Positions 13,586 to 23,112 of a stretch of DNA of 64,000 nt are shown in pieces. The notes beneath the pieces were generated by a model. It was not told the origin of the DNA. It saw only the letters and a program-made list of their open reading frames with translations, and searched no databases. A program made the position numbers and the translations under genes. This DNA is from Hyunsoonleella aquatilis (GTDB lineage: Bacteria > Bacteroidota > Bacteroidia > Flavobacteriales > Flavobacteriaceae): positions 1 to 64,000 of the forward strand of contig NZ_JACNMF010000003.1 in assembly GCF_014270105.1 (NCBI RefSeq), given 5' to 3'. The first letter of the stretch is position 1; the number at the start of each line of letters is the position of its first letter.

Positions 13586-15058
13586 TTATAAACGATTACG
13601 AAGTGTATGCTTTCTCAGAATTCTTTGGCTTTCCGCCAAAACGGCCTTGTCTTTACGCAATTTCCAAAGGGCATCGCCTGCCTTTTTTCGTGAAGTCTCT
13701 AAATCCACAATTGGTTTTGGGTAGTCTTTCCCAAGTTTGAAATTGTAGAATTGTTGCTCCATTTCAGTCATCAAATAGGGCTGGTGTGCAAAAGGCGTAT
13801 CTAAATGACGGAGCTCTGGAACCCATTTTTTTATGAATGATGCTTCATGGTCATGCTCTAAACTATTTTTAATGGGATTGTAAATACGCAACATATTGAC
13901 TCCCGTTTCGCCAGCTTGCATTTGTAGTTGTGGAAAGTGAATGCCTGGTTCAAAATCCAAAAACATTTGGGAGAGATGCGTTGTGGCTTCCTGCCAAGGT
14001 TGCCAAAGATTGTGTGTGAAGAATGATACGAGCATGGCGCGCATCCTAAAGTTGAGGTATCCAGTTTCATTAAGGCATCGCATGCAGGCATCTACCAATG
14101 GATATCCTGTCTGTCCGGTTTTCCATGCTATTTGATATTGTTTTGAAACACTTTTTTTGAGTTTATGAAAGCCCCGGTTTACACTAGCTTCTTCCATAGT
14201 ATGCTCCATTTCAAACTTTTGGATAAAATGGGTTTGCCAGCGTAATCGCGACATAAAAGCTTCTAATGCTTTTTTATGTTTGGAAGTTTTCTTAAAGTGA
14301 TACGCTTGATGATATACTTCCCGAACTGATAGATTTCCCCAGGCCAGATATGGTGAAATCCTGCTACAGCTCGTTCTGGCCAATTCCGGTTTTGAAATAT
14401 GGAGCATATAATTGGGATAGCGTTCTTCCAAAAATGATTTTAAGTAATGTAACCCAGTGCTACGCCCTCCTTTTTGAAAAGGCGAAGTTTTGGGCGTTTC
14501 CAAATCAGGCAGATTGAAGTTTTTTTCCAATGTTTCGATGTCATCAATCGAAACAAACTGATTGGGGTTGGGTGAAAAGGGCAGTGGTTCCTTGGCGTAA
14601 AATGCATCTACTATTTCGTTCCATCCATCCCTGTTTTTTAAACCACGCTGTACGCCGTTATTAATATTTTCTTCCCATGTGATGAAATTATTTTTACAGA
14701 AGCGTTTAAAATTTTTATCACGTTCATAAGTGACTAAAATCCCAGTTTCTTGATGGGAAAACACTTTTGTAATTTGAAAGTGCGTCAACAATTGATTAAA
14801 CGAGGGAATGATATCCGATTGCACGGCCAGCACCTTAGTGTTGTACGCCTTCAATTCAATATTTAAATCGGCAATGGATTCCTTAATAAAATTCCAGTGG
14901 CGTTCGCTATAATGCGGGTCCTGCAATAGTAGGGGTTCAAAACTGTAGAGGAGGAGAATACGCATGCCACTTTTTAGAGCATTATAAATGGCTTCATTAT
15001 CGTGAAGGCGTAAATCGCGCTTTAGCCAAACCACATGTATTTGGGGTTTAGTATTCAT
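13586..15058 (-). CDS. divergent cryptochrome/photolyase-family protein
   Basis: This encodes 490 residues. The N-terminal domain opens with VVWLKRDLRLHDN, the alpha/beta photolyase antenna domain. The FAD-binding part contains ARTSCSRISPYLAWGNLSV, LRWQTHFIQKFEMEHTMEEA, QTGYPLVDACMRCLNETGYL, and the final MLRIYNPIKNS. It is related to the CPD photolyase at 7633 but differs in the region before RIYNP (PQLQMQAGETGVN instead of AAPYFRIFNP), so it forms another subfamily whose substrate is not known. It overlaps the FeS-type gene by 11 bp, so both are translated from one message. A repair enzyme or photoreceptor role are both possible. Confidence 0.88.
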   Translation of the reverse strand: MNTKPQIHVVWLKRDLRLHDNEAIYNALKSGMRILLLYSFEPLLLQDPHYSERHWNFIKESIADLNIELKAYNTKVLAVQSDIIPSFNQLLTHFQITKVFSHQETGILVTYERDKNFKRFCKNNFITWEENINNGVQRGLKNRDGWNEIVDAFYAKEPLPFSPNPNQFVSIDDIETLEKNFNLPDLETPKTSPFQKGGRSTGLHYLKSFLEERYPNYMLHISKPELARTSCSRISPYLAWGNLSVREVYHQAYHFKKTSKHKKALEAFMSRLRWQTHFIQKFEMEHTMEEASVNRGFHKLKKSVSKQYQIAWKTGQTGYPLVDACMRCLNETGYLNFRMRAMLVSFFTHNLWQPWQEATTHLSQMFLDFEPGIHFPQLQMQAGETGVNMLRIYNPIKNSLEHDHEASFIKKWVPELRHLDTPFAHQPYLMTEMEQQFYNFKLGKDYPKPIVDLETSRKKAGDALWKLRKDKAVLAESQRILRKHTLRNRL

Positions 15059-16580
15059 TTGGGTGTGCTATAATGTGTTGTGCTTTTTGCTTTAATTGTT
15101 CCAAATCCGAAGTTTTCATTTTATCCAAAAGGCTATACATCATTTTCATTCTAAAATTAATCCCCAATTGCTCACGCTTTTGATCCAGAAAATTCCAGTA
15201 TAAGCTGTTGAACGGGCAGGCATCGTCTTCGATTTTTTTATTTTTATTGTAATGGCAATGGTCACAATAATTACTCATTTTATGAATGTATGAGCCCGAG
15301 GACACATAGGGTTTAGTTGCAATTTTTCCGCCATCGGCATATTGGCTCATACCTCTGGTATTGGTAAGCTGCACCCATTCTATGGCATCCACATAAATAC
15401 CCAAATACCAAGCATCCACTTCATCCGGGTTGGTTTGGGTTAGCAATGCATAATTTCCCGTAATCATCAAACGTTGAATGTGATGTGCATACCCGTTGTC
15501 CAAAGAATTGGTGATGGCATGTTTCAGGCAGTTCATTTTAGTATTGCCTGTCCAAAAAAAGTCGGGAAGTGTATTGTGGTTTTGAAGTTCGTTTAGCGTT
15601 TTATACTTTGGCATAAAAGCCCAATACATCCCGCGCATGTATTCACGCCACCCGATAATTTGACGAACAAACCCTTCCACCTGGGAAATGTGAATGTGCG
15701 AACCATGGTTTCTATAGTAATTCAACACGGTTTGAACAACGTCCTTTGGTGAAATAAGTTTCAAATTCATTGAAAAAGAAAGCCTAGAATGAAACAAGTA
15801 AACTTCATACGTATGCATCGCATCCTGGTAATCGCCAAAATGGATCAACAAATGCTCGCAGAAATATTTTAGTTGATCCAAAGCTTGTATGCGTGTAATG
15901 GGGTAGGGAAAGGTTTGGGTTTCAAATTTGCCGATTGTTTTAATGCCAGCCTTTTCTATATCGGATACAACTTCATCTACATTGTTTTTAAACCATTTAT
16001 AAGCGGGGATTTCAACATCGCCTTTCCATTTATTGCGGTTGCTTTTGTCGTAGTTCCATTTGCCGCCTTCGGGTTGACCGGCCACCATCAAAATATCATG
16101 CTTTTTCCGCATATCCCGATAGAAATTTTCCATCAGATATTGCTTTTTACCTTTGAAAAAGTGCTTTAAATCATGACGCTCAGTATAAAAGTGTTCGGCA
16201 GAAACAGCTTTTGAGGTAATGGATAAATTTTGGCAAAATTTACGCAGTTGTTCATCTAGTCGATATTCATCGGAAAAGATATATTCAAAATGTTCAATGC
16301 TGTGTGCTTCAATCAGTTTTGAAAGGTTGTCAACTAGAATTTGAGTGTTGTCAGTATCATTTATATTGAAATAAATCACCTGATGTTTTTTCGATTTTAA
16401 GTCCTCTGCGAACTGTCGCATAGATGCGAAGAACCCAATTACTTTTTGAATGTGGTGGGTAACATAATCCGTTTCCTGGCGCATTTCGAACATGCAGTAC
16501 TGCACTTCGTCATCTACAGTTTTAAACCAAGAATGCTTTATGTTAAGCTGATCGCCTAATATGAGTCGAAGGGTTTTCAT
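15048..16580 (-). CDS. FeS-type bacterial cryptochrome/(6-4) photolyase
   Basis: This encodes 510 residues of the FeS-BCP group, which repair (6-4) photoproducts with FAD and a [4Fe-4S] cluster. The start LRLILGDQLNIKHSWF is typical. The four cysteines of the cluster are present: Cys351 (MNCLKHA), Cys439 and Cys442 (YCDHCHYN), and Cys455 (DACPFNSLYWNF); they align within one residue of the known positions 350/438/441/454 of Agrobacterium PhrB. The flavin-contacting helix ISQVEGFVRQIIGWREYMRG is conserved. It abuts the DASH gene (16581) and overlaps the next gene, so it is in the same operon. It likely uses a lumazine antenna rather than folate, as other members of this group do. Confidence 0.95.
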   Translation of the reverse strand: MKTLRLILGDQLNIKHSWFKTVDDEVQYCMFEMRQETDYVTHHIQKVIGFFASMRQFAEDLKSKKHQVIYFNINDTDNTQILVDNLSKLIEAHSIEHFEYIFSDEYRLDEQLRKFCQNLSITSKAVSAEHFYTERHDLKHFFKGKKQYLMENFYRDMRKKHDILMVAGQPEGGKWNYDKSNRNKWKGDVEIPAYKWFKNNVDEVVSDIEKAGIKTIGKFETQTFPYPITRIQALDQLKYFCEHLLIHFGDYQDAMHTYEVYLFHSRLSFSMNLKLISPKDVVQTVLNYYRNHGSHIHISQVEGFVRQIIGWREYMRGMYWAFMPKYKTLNELQNHNTLPDFFWTGNTKMNCLKHAITNSLDNGYAHHIQRLMITGNYALLTQTNPDEVDAWYLGIYVDAIEWVQLTNTRGMSQYADGGKIATKPYVSSGSYIHKMSNYCDHCHYNKNKKIEDDACPFNSLYWNFLDQKREQLGINFRMKMMYSLLDKMKTSDLEQLKQKAQHIIAHPNEY

Positions 16581-17891
16581 CTAAAAAAGTGTCGGTTGCA
16601 ACCATATATTCCTGAAAGTTCCTTTGGGGTCGTAACGTTCTGCCTGCATTTCTACATTAAACTTTCTGTTCCGCGGGTCGTTCCCAATACCAGCCACATA
16701 CATCCAATTGCCATAATTGCTGTGTACGTCATAATCAATCAAAAGCGATTCAAAATAAGATGCCCCGATCCTCCAATCCAAAAGCAGGTCTTTCGCAAAA
16801 AAGGATGCTACATTCTGCCGCCCCCTGTTGCTCATCCAGCCTGTCTTTTGGAGTTCGATCATATTGGCGTTTACAAATGCCGAATGGGTTTTGCCGTTTA
16901 TCCATTTTTGAACCATGGTTGCGTCAGATTTCCATTCGTAATCTTTATTCAGAATACCCCAAATTTTAAAAATAGTGTTGCCATGTTTCAGCGAAATATA
17001 TTTGAAATAATCTCTCCAAATCAATTCAAAAACCAACCAATAGGTAGATTGGTTCTTAAAATGCTCCTTTTCAAAAGCTTTTACATTCCAATATATAGTC
17101 CTTGCTGAAATACTGCCGTTGGCAAGCCATGGCGAAAACTTCGAACTAAAATCAGTACCTACCAATCCATTTCGGGTATTTTTATAAGCCCCAAGTTTTT
17201 TAGTTTTGAAAAAATAATCTTCCAGCCGTTCTAAAGCTGACGTTTCTCCCCCTTTAAACGGAAACGCCGAATTTGGGTGCGTTTCAAAATCCTCAAAACC
17301 CAAATCCTCTAAGGATGGGATATGTGTGGTGTTGCTAATTTCTGGATGAGTAGAGGCCGACGCGCTTTCAAAAGATGGTTTCACCTTGGATAGTTTTTCA
17401 ACCTGTTTTCTAAAGTTGGTAAATATTGATGGAATACTTGAATTTGCAAAAGGAATATCATCCGGATGATACAAAAATTGGTCGTAGTATTCGCAATAAT
17501 TTACCACTTGTTTGACGGATGCTTTTACATTATTGAACACGGTTTGTTCCTCGCTAGTCCATTCCTTTTGAAGAAAGATTGTGGATATATTGTAGGTTTT
17601 CACAAGTGCCGATATCACATCTTCAGGTTTGTTTTGAAAAACAAACAGTTCGACATTTAGGGCTTTTAAGTTTTTCCTTAAATCAGTAATACTTTCTATT
17701 AAAAATTTTGCCCTGAATTTTTCTGTTTTTTTGAATCCGACTACTGAAGTTTCATAATGTCGCGGATCAAAACAGTACAATGCAATAACTTTTTTATGGT
17801 ATTCAAGTGCTTGATTTAAAATGAAATTGTCCTGAACCCTCAGGTCATTCCTAAACCAAACTAAGCCAATGCTGTTTTGTTGCTTCTGCAT
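16581..17891 (-). CDS. DASH-type cryptochrome
   Basis: This encodes 436 residues. The N-terminal domain has [13 protein letters not shown]. The FAD-binding domain has [52 protein letters not shown], and [19 protein letters not shown] followed by QAERYDPKG. That last motif is diagnostic of the DASH subgroup, which repairs CPDs in single-stranded DNA and may have signalling roles. The start ATG lies inside the DUF2256 gene, overlapping by 31 bp. It is followed at 0 bp by the FeS-type gene. Length fits the family (about 430-500). Confidence 0.94.
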   Translation of the reverse strand: MQKQQNSIGLVWFRNDLRVQDNFILNQALEYHKKVIALYCFDPRHYETSVVGFKKTEKFRAKFLIESITDLRKNLKALNVELFVFQNKPEDVISALVKTYNISTIFLQKEWTSEEQTVFNNVKASVKQVVNYCEYYDQFLYHPDDIPFANSSIPSIFTNFRKQVEKLSKVKPSFESASASTHPEISNTTHIPSLEDLGFEDFETHPNSAFPFKGGETSALERLEDYFFKTKKLGAYKNTRNGLVGTDFSSKFSPWLANGSISARTIYWNVKAFEKEHFKNQSTYWLVFELIWRDYFKYISLKHGNTIFKIWGILNKDYEWKSDATMVQKWINGKTHSAFVNANMIELQKTGWMSNRGRQNVASFFAKDLLLDWRIGASYFESLLIDYDVHSNYGNWMYVAGIGNDPRNRKFNVEMQAERYDPKGTFRNIWLQPTLF

Positions 17892-18013
17892 TTTTTACTG
17901 CAATAAACGACACTGTCCCAATTCTTTTCCCATTTTTTTCTCCACGCAAATGGGCGCTTACACGTTGGACACGTTTTCTGGGGTAAATACTGCTTTTTGT
18001 GACTCAACTTCAA
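17861..18013 (-). CDS. DUF2256 small zinc-ribbon protein (TTG start)
   Basis: This gene is easily missed because it starts with TTG and overlaps both neighbours. It encodes about 50 residues: [20 protein letters not shown] then [19 protein letters not shown] and [11 protein letters not shown], with two Cys pairs for zinc binding (CPTC, CSKKC). This is the DUF2256 pattern ([39 protein letters not shown]). Such proteins commonly lie next to DASH cryptochromes and photolyases. It overlaps the end of the SDR gene by 56 bp and the start of the DASH gene by 31 bp, so it is probably translationally coupled. A hand translation supports it. Confidence 0.85.
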   Translation of the reverse strand: MKLSHKKQYLPQKTCPTCKRPFAWRKKWEKNWDSVVYCSKKCRSNKTALA

Positions 18014-19427
18014 CTAGTTTATTAATCATTCCTGAAAAGATAAAACCGTGGAATGGCAATACGGCATACCAATACAATCTGCCCCAAAGTCCTTTTGGCC
18101 TAAATGTAGCCGTCTGTTTTAGTTTATGATCTTCTATTTTGAACTCTAACCAAGCTTCACCTGGCAAGCGCATTTCGGCATAAAGCAATAATTTTTTCTT
18201 GTTTTTGTCTGCATAAATTACCCGCCAAAAATCCAATGCGTCACCGGCATCTAACTCGGTGGGGCTTGTACGTCCGCGTCTTAAACCGATACCCCCAAAA
18301 AGTTTATCGATATATCCTCGCACACGCCAAAGAATGGTACCATAGTACCACCCGTTGGTGCCGCCGATACTCCAGATTTTTTCTATGGTCTGATCTGCAT
18401 CAATGACCCAGCGTTCTTTATAGTCGCGGAAGCATCCAAATTTTGGAACGTTAACGTATTTATGGAGGCGATTGCCCAATCTGCCACTACTCACCATAGA
18501 ATCCTTCCAACTAGAAACAATACTATTCTGTTCAATTTTTTCAAAAGCTAATGCTACGGCTTCCTTGTAAGTAATGGGGTTAACACCTAAAATGGAATTG
18601 ATGTCGCTTGGTTTTCCAATGATTTGTACGCCCATACTGTCCACCAAAGTTGTGGCCAATTTATAGGATGTTGAAGTCACAAAATACAGCCAATAGGAAG
18701 ATAACTTTGGAGTCATTACGGGTACCGTAAGAATGTACCTTTTTAATTGGCGTACTTCTGCAAACTGCAGTAGCATGTCTTTGTAAGTGATGACCTCTGG
18801 GCCAAAAACATCGTAGGTTTTGTTGTAAACTTTCTCGTTTCCTGCGGATTTATACAAAAAGGCCAATACATCCCTAACCGCCAAAGGTTGCGTTTTGGTA
18901 TGCAACCATTTTGGCGCAACCATTATGGGGAGTTTTTCTACTAAATCCCTTATGATTTCAAACGAAGAACTCCCCGAACCAACAATAATGCCAGCCCTAA
19001 AAACGGTTAGTGCATATCGGTCAGAAGCCAAACAAGTTTCCACATTTTTTCTTGAACTAAGATGCTTTGATAGTTCATCTTCATTTGTGATACCGCTTAA
19101 ATAAATGACTTGTTTTGCCTCTGTAGTTTCAATATAATTCTTAAAATTTCTGGCACAACGTTCTTCCAGAGTTTCAAAATCCTTTGAGGAATTGGACATG
19201 GAATGAATCAAATAATATGCAACATCAATTTTTTTCGGAATGTTGTCCAGTGTTTCCGGATTTAAAAAATCGGCTTCGATAACGTAAACGTTGTCGTCCT
19301 CAAAATAACTTTTGTCTGCACGCAATCTATCGCGCACCACGCAAATTACCTTGTGCCCCTCATTTACTAAAAAGGGGACAAGACGTTTGCCAATATAGCC
19401 TGTGGCTCCTGTTACTAAAATGGTCAT
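17958..19427 (-). CDS. NAD(P)-binding SDR with C-terminal DUF2867 domain
   Basis: This encodes 489 residues. Residues 1-~290 form an extended (atypical) SDR with the nucleotide motif [15 protein letters not shown] at the start and YLIHSM in the middle. Residues ~330-480 match the DUF2867 domain ([44 protein letters not shown]-like stretches), often fused to SDRs. It is predicted to be a cytosolic reductase with unknown substrate. A pattern of SDR-DUF2867 genes beside cryptochromes is seen in many marine bacteria, and this one belongs to the P2 operon. The start overlaps the stop of the flavin-reductase gene by 4 bp. Confidence 0.88.
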   Translation of the reverse strand: MTILVTGATGYIGKRLVPFLVNEGHKVICVVRDRLRADKSYFEDDNVYVIEADFLNPETLDNIPKKIDVAYYLIHSMSNSSKDFETLEERCARNFKNYIETTEAKQVIYLSGITNEDELSKHLSSRKNVETCLASDRYALTVFRAGIIVGSGSSSFEIIRDLVEKLPIMVAPKWLHTKTQPLAVRDVLAFLYKSAGNEKVYNKTYDVFGPEVITYKDMLLQFAEVRQLKRYILTVPVMTPKLSSYWLYFVTSTSYKLATTLVDSMGVQIIGKPSDINSILGVNPITYKEAVALAFEKIEQNSIVSSWKDSMVSSGRLGNRLHKYVNVPKFGCFRDYKERWVIDADQTIEKIWSIGGTNGWYYGTILWRVRGYIDKLFGGIGLRRGRTSPTELDAGDALDFWRVIYADKNKKKLLLYAEMRLPGEAWLEFKIEDHKLKQTATFRPKGLWGRLYWYAVLPFHGFIFSGMINKLVEVESQKAVFTPENVSNV

Positions 19428-20056
19428 AATTCCTGTGCTGTTAGTTTAGGTCGTTGATATCCAAAACGCGTTTTACTACTTGGAACAGCATAGCCGTCCA
19501 GTCCATTTATTGTTGCAATCTGAGCTTTCGAAAGGTTAATGAAACCATCCGATTCAATCAGGTTATCATTGAGGTAAAGGCCGTTAATTTTCCCAATGAC
19601 CAAAATGGTTTGATTTGCTTTAATAAAATATTCCTCCACATATTCCATCTCCAGTTGAATAGGCGCATTTTTTACAAAAGGTGCCGGGAAATCTGATTTA
19701 TACTCTGCTTCCAGATTGGTCATTTCAAACTCCGAAATGTCAGCATCATATTTAGCTGAAGTGTGATGCGCGTCTGAAATAATATCTTGATAAATAGGGT
19801 TAATGGTGTAAACGCCTGTAGCCTTAATGTTTTCGTAAGTATTGCGTAAAACAGTTGTCGGTCTTAGAAAGAATCCTAACATTGCTGGGTTAGAGCCAAT
19901 GTGCGTTACAGAACTAAATACCGCTACATTTTCCGCGCCATTTTTAGAGATTGAACCAATAAGGTTGGCCGATTTGTACCCAGAGCAACTATTAATCAGA
20001 TTGATTTTATAAATGTGATTGAGTTGCTGTATGTCCGTTGCACTAAAAAATTTCAC
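19424..20056 (-). CDS. flavin reductase-like (FMN-binding split barrel) protein
   Basis: This encodes 210 residues. Start pattern AATDIQQLNH is followed by SGYKSANLIGSISKNGAENVAV, SSVTHIGSNPAMLGFFLRP, and TGVYTINPIYQDII, a flavin reductase-like domain (FMN-binding split barrel). It may transfer electrons from NAD(P)H to flavin, which could help keep photolyase flavins reduced; this is inferred from the neighbourhood. The 4-bp overlap (ATGA) with the SDR gene and the 11-bp gap to the kinase gene place it in the P2 operon. No membrane or signal sequence is present. Confidence 0.88.
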   Translation of the reverse strand: MKFFSATDIQQLNHIYKINLINSCSGYKSANLIGSISKNGAENVAVFSSVTHIGSNPAMLGFFLRPTTVLRNTYENIKATGVYTINPIYQDIISDAHHTSAKYDADISEFEMTNLEAEYKSDFPAPFVKNAPIQLEMEYVEEYFIKANQTILVIGKINGLYLNDNLIESDGFINLSKAQIATINGLDGYAVPSSKTRFGYQRPKLTAQEL

Positions 20057-20067
20057 GCCGATTATAG

Positions 20068-21378
20068 TTATAGTCTTAAATAATTATTGATTTTGATGTT
20101 TTGCGCCTTTAAATCGAACATCAAATTATACAGACCGAAAAAAGTTCGGTTGATATAAATAAAATGTTTGGAACCACGGTTGCCATTCATTTTCCTTAAA
20201 TCCGTGTTTTTTGAATATTTTTCACCGAGTTCTGCAATTTTGCCAAAAAATATGCCATCTGAAAAGTCGAAAGTATCCTTTTGAAATGGTTGTGTAAAAA
20301 GACTTAGCATTTCATGAAACATTTCTGTAAAAAAGGCCAGTTCCTCTTTTGAATCTTCTTCCTTCAGAATTTCAAGCTCAAACAGTCGTTTTGTAAAAAA
20401 CTCCAGATTCATAATGTTTTCTTTTTTTGCGAGCTCGAAATAGGGTGCATAAAATTCCTGAGGGATGGATTTCATACACCCAAAATCAAGTGCTACTAAT
20501 TCTCCTTTTTCAGAAATTAGGAAATTCCCAGGGTGGGGGTCTGCGTGTACCTTTTTCAACTGGTGAATTTGGTACATGTAGAAATCCCAAAGGGCCTGTC
20601 CTAATCTATTTGCCTTTACCTGATCTGTATTGTGCGATGCGAATTCCGAAAGATGTTCACCATCCATGTAGTCCATCGTGATGATGCGTTCGGAAGAAAG
20701 AGCTTTATAATATTTTGGAAATCTCAAATTAGAAATGTGCCCGCAAGCCTTTGCAATTTCTTGGCTTTGCTCCACTTCCAAAATATAATTAGTTTCCTCA
20801 ATAAGCTTCTGTTCAACTTCTTTAAAATATTTATCTGAATCTTTTCCTTTGATATTGAACATGCTCATGGCCACAGGTTTTACCATGGCTAAATCTGAAG
20901 CAATACTCTCCGCAACTCCCGGATATTGGATTTTCACAGCAAGTTTTTTCCCATTCTTAGTTGCCAAATGCACCTGACCGATGCTGGCGGCGTTTACAGA
21001 AGTTGCGTTAAAAGTATCAAACAGTTCGTTAGGGTTTTTCCCAAAGTATTTTTTAAAGGTCTTGATGACCAACGGAGGGGACAATGGCGGTACTGAGAAC
21101 TGGGCCAATGAAAATTGTTCCACATAGGCCTGTGGTAGAATACTCTTTTCCATACTCAGCATTTGAGCCACTTTTAAAGCACTTCCCTTTAGTTGCTTTA
21201 AGCCATCATAAATGTCAGAAGCGTTGTTTTTATTCAATCGCTCCTTGGCTTCCTCGTCTGAATTGACGAGTTTATCCCCGTAGTATTTCAAATAATTTAC
21301 ACCAACTTTAGCCCCAGTGGAAACCAGTTTGGTGGCCCTTTGAATTTTTGAAGTTGGTATGGTATCGATAGTTTTCAT
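20068..21378 (-). CDS. ABC1/UbiB-family atypical kinase
   Basis: This encodes 436 residues of the ABC1/AarF/UbiB family. The KxGQ-type motif appears as QLKGSALKVAQMLSME near residue 60; the nucleotide-binding loop is ATSVNAASIGQVHLAT, followed by the catalytic Lys (KLAVKIQYPG), and the later HVHADPHPGNFLI stretch (as VHADPHPGNFLISE) and DFGCMK. These proteins act with quinone metabolism, but members encoded beside photolyases and carotenoid genes are common in Bacteroidota. The gene lies 6 bp after the TetR gene and 11 bp before the flavin reductase gene. It is the second gene of the P2 operon. Confidence 0.92.
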   Translation of the reverse strand: MKTIDTIPTSKIQRATKLVSTGAKVGVNYLKYYGDKLVNSDEEAKERLNKNNASDIYDGLKQLKGSALKVAQMLSMEKSILPQAYVEQFSLAQFSVPPLSPPLVIKTFKKYFGKNPNELFDTFNATSVNAASIGQVHLATKNGKKLAVKIQYPGVAESIASDLAMVKPVAMSMFNIKGKDSDKYFKEVEQKLIEETNYILEVEQSQEIAKACGHISNLRFPKYYKALSSERIITMDYMDGEHLSEFASHNTDQVKANRLGQALWDFYMYQIHQLKKVHADPHPGNFLISEKGELVALDFGCMKSIPQEFYAPYFELAKKENIMNLEFFTKRLFELEILKEEDSKEELAFFTEMFHEMLSLFTQPFQKDTFDFSDGIFFGKIAELGEKYSKNTDLRKMNGNRGSKHFIYINRTFFGLYNLMFDLKAQNIKINNYLRL

Positions 21379-21384
21379 TCAATT

Positions 21385-22041
21385 CTAATTCATTTGAAAT
21401 TTTTCTTTGAACAGAAATTTGCCCAAGTCTAAGACGCTTTTTATTGGAGCGATGTCCAGCACATCGAAAGTGGTATTGACCGATTTTTCGATGAAAATAT
21501 CTGTCTTTTCAAAGGAGGCTGAGGTGTCATCCAACCAAAATTTCATGGTCATTAATAATTGTAACCAGGCTGATTCTTTAAGAGCATTGTCCTGAAATTT
21601 CTCAATCTGCGCTTGTTTGATATCCAGCATTTGAATGCCCAATTCACTAACATATTTGGTAAAATGGGTTTTTAAACCGGTTAGAACTTTTAGACCCTTA
21701 AGGTCATTTTTGTACTTATCCAAAACATGCTTTACGTAGCTTCTGTTTGCTGTGATATTTTCAAAGAATGTGTAGTAAAAGCTCAATAATTTATTCCTTG
21801 CATCAAAAATTTTGTAATCATCATTTTTATTCAATGCATTGATTGAATTGGTAAAGAAGGCCTCAAAAATTCCTTTTTCAACGGCCTCAAAGGATGCAAA
21901 ATGTTGATAGAATAAACCTTCTTCAAAATTGTGAAGTTTAGCAAAAGCAAATACGGTTTTTGGATTTTCATCGTGCTCCAGCACATAATCCATGTACCAG
22001 CCGATAATATCTGTTTTTGAAATTGATTTTTTCTTAGCCAT
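21385..22041 (-). CDS. TetR-family transcriptional regulator
   Basis: This encodes 218 residues. The N-terminal region (SKTDIIGWYMDYVLEHDENP, KTVFAFAKLHNFEEGLFYQHFASFEAVEKGI) is the TetR helix-turn-helix with its typical YxHF-like turn (FYQHFASF). The C-terminal ligand-binding part is helical and not family-specific. It is the first gene after promoter P2 and may regulate its own operon. A MerR-type B12 light sensor is the more usual regulator for photolyase operons, and none is present here, so the TetR protein is a candidate for recognising the shared inverted repeat; this is inference. Confidence 0.85.
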   Translation of the reverse strand: MAKKKSISKTDIIGWYMDYVLEHDENPKTVFAFAKLHNFEEGLFYQHFASFEAVEKGIFEAFFTNSINALNKNDDYKIFDARNKLLSFYYTFFENITANRSYVKHVLDKYKNDLKGLKVLTGLKTHFTKYVSELGIQMLDIKQAQIEKFQDNALKESAWLQLLMTMKFWLDDTSASFEKTDIFIEKSVNTTFDVLDIAPIKSVLDLGKFLFKEKFQMN

Positions 22042-22058
22042 AATTCTGTTAATTACGG

Positions 22059-22101
22059 TAAAGGTACAAAATGTTTAACAAATATTAAAAAAAGTTAAAC
22101 A
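22059..22101 (-). promoter_or_regulatory. promoter P2 with inverted-repeat operator (photoprotection)
   Basis: On the minus strand: TGTTTAAC (22094-22101), 14-bp spacer, GTTAAACA (22072-22079), five bases TTTTG, then the -7 box TACCTTTA (22059-22066). This is the same as promoter P1 in both arms, spacer length and distance to the -7 box. It leads into the TetR gene and the 22041-13586 half of the cluster. Confidence 0.7.
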
Positions 22102-22139
22102 AAAAGAATTATGGGAGTATCAGATTTTCCTATAGAGAC

Positions 22140-22799
22140 CTAACAACACTGCTCATCCTTAACCAGTTTACAGCTGGAAACGGCCACAATTGCTCCGAGA
22201 ATGGGAGCTAAAATATATAGCCATAAGTCTTGAAAATTTCCCGTAAATAGGGCAGGGGCGATAGAACGTACAGGGTTCATAGAAGCTTTGGTCATGGGAC
22301 CTGCAAACATAGCTTCCAACAAAATTACACCGCCAACAGCAATGGCGGCCATTGTGCCTATTTCTTTGCTTCCCGTGGACACATTTATAATGACTACCAT
22401 CAAAAAGAAAGTGAGTAGAAATTCTAAAATAGCGGCTTTATAAGCTGGAAAGCCCTCGGCAGGAACGGTTTCGCCCAAGGTCTGGCTTTCAGGAAACAAA
22501 AACCAGAGAAGAAAAATGGCCAGAATACCTCCAATGGCTTGGGCCAAAATATATTTGGGCACTTTTGGCCACGGGAATTTTTTTGCGAAGGCAAACCCAA
22601 TGGTTACCGCCGGATTAAAATGCGCCCCGGAAGTTTCTCCAAAGGCATAGATCATAGCCATAACGATGAGCCCCCATGTTCCGGCCACACCGACATGGGA
22701 AATGCTACCTCCTATAATTTCGTTGATGGTCATGGCGCCGCAACCACAAAATATCATGGCGAAGGTTCCGATGCTTTCTGATATGTATTGTTTCATCAT
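22140..22799 (-). CDS. aquaporin (MIP family)
   Basis: This encodes 219 residues with six transmembrane helices. The first pore motif is HFNPAVTIG (Asn62-Pro-Ala), and the second is MNPVRSIAPA with Asn175-Pro-Val in place of NPA. The substitution is found in some bacterial aquaporins. The protein starts MMKQYISESIGTFAMIF and ends with a KDEQCC tail. It transports water or small neutral solutes across the inner membrane. It is a separate transcription unit from the P2 operon, in the same orientation, with the promoter region in the 313-bp gap upstream. Confidence 0.9.
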   Translation of the reverse strand: MMKQYISESIGTFAMIFCGCGAMTINEIIGGSISHVGVAGTWGLIVMAMIYAFGETSGAHFNPAVTIGFAFAKKFPWPKVPKYILAQAIGGILAIFLLWFLFPESQTLGETVPAEGFPAYKAAILEFLLTFFLMVVIINVSTGSKEIGTMAAIAVGGVILLEAMFAGPMTKASMNPVRSIAPALFTGNFQDLWLYILAPILGAIVAVSSCKLVKDEQCC

Positions 22800-22901
22800 G
22801 TTTAAGTTCCAAATTTCAAATTCAAAATTCCAAGTTTCGGGCTCAACTACTGTAGGGAAGCATAGACTTCCTCTTTTGCAACTGGTTGGCAGGACATCCC
22901 C

Positions 22902-23000
22902 GCGTTAGGGATTGAACGGCCTGTTTGAAATCCCCGACGCAGGAGGGATTGAGTAGTGAAAGCCCGACCCTCCCGATAGCTATCGGGAGGGGAACGCCCA
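22902..23000 (-). repeat. dispersed flavobacterial repeat, copy 2
   Basis: On the minus strand it begins TGGGCGTTCCCC, carries the palindrome TCCCGATAGCTATCGGGA (22971-22988), then GGTCGGGCTTTCACTAC, and ends ATCCCTAACGC. It occupies most of the gap between the aquaporin and DUF2911 genes. Confidence 0.6.
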
Positions 23001-23112
23001 AATTAATATGAGGCAAATATACAACGTCCTATTTTAAGCTTTTGTTAACAATAAGCGGTTTTAGATTGGTTAATTTTAGGGTTTAAAAACCTAATTATTA
23101 AAGCTTACAACT

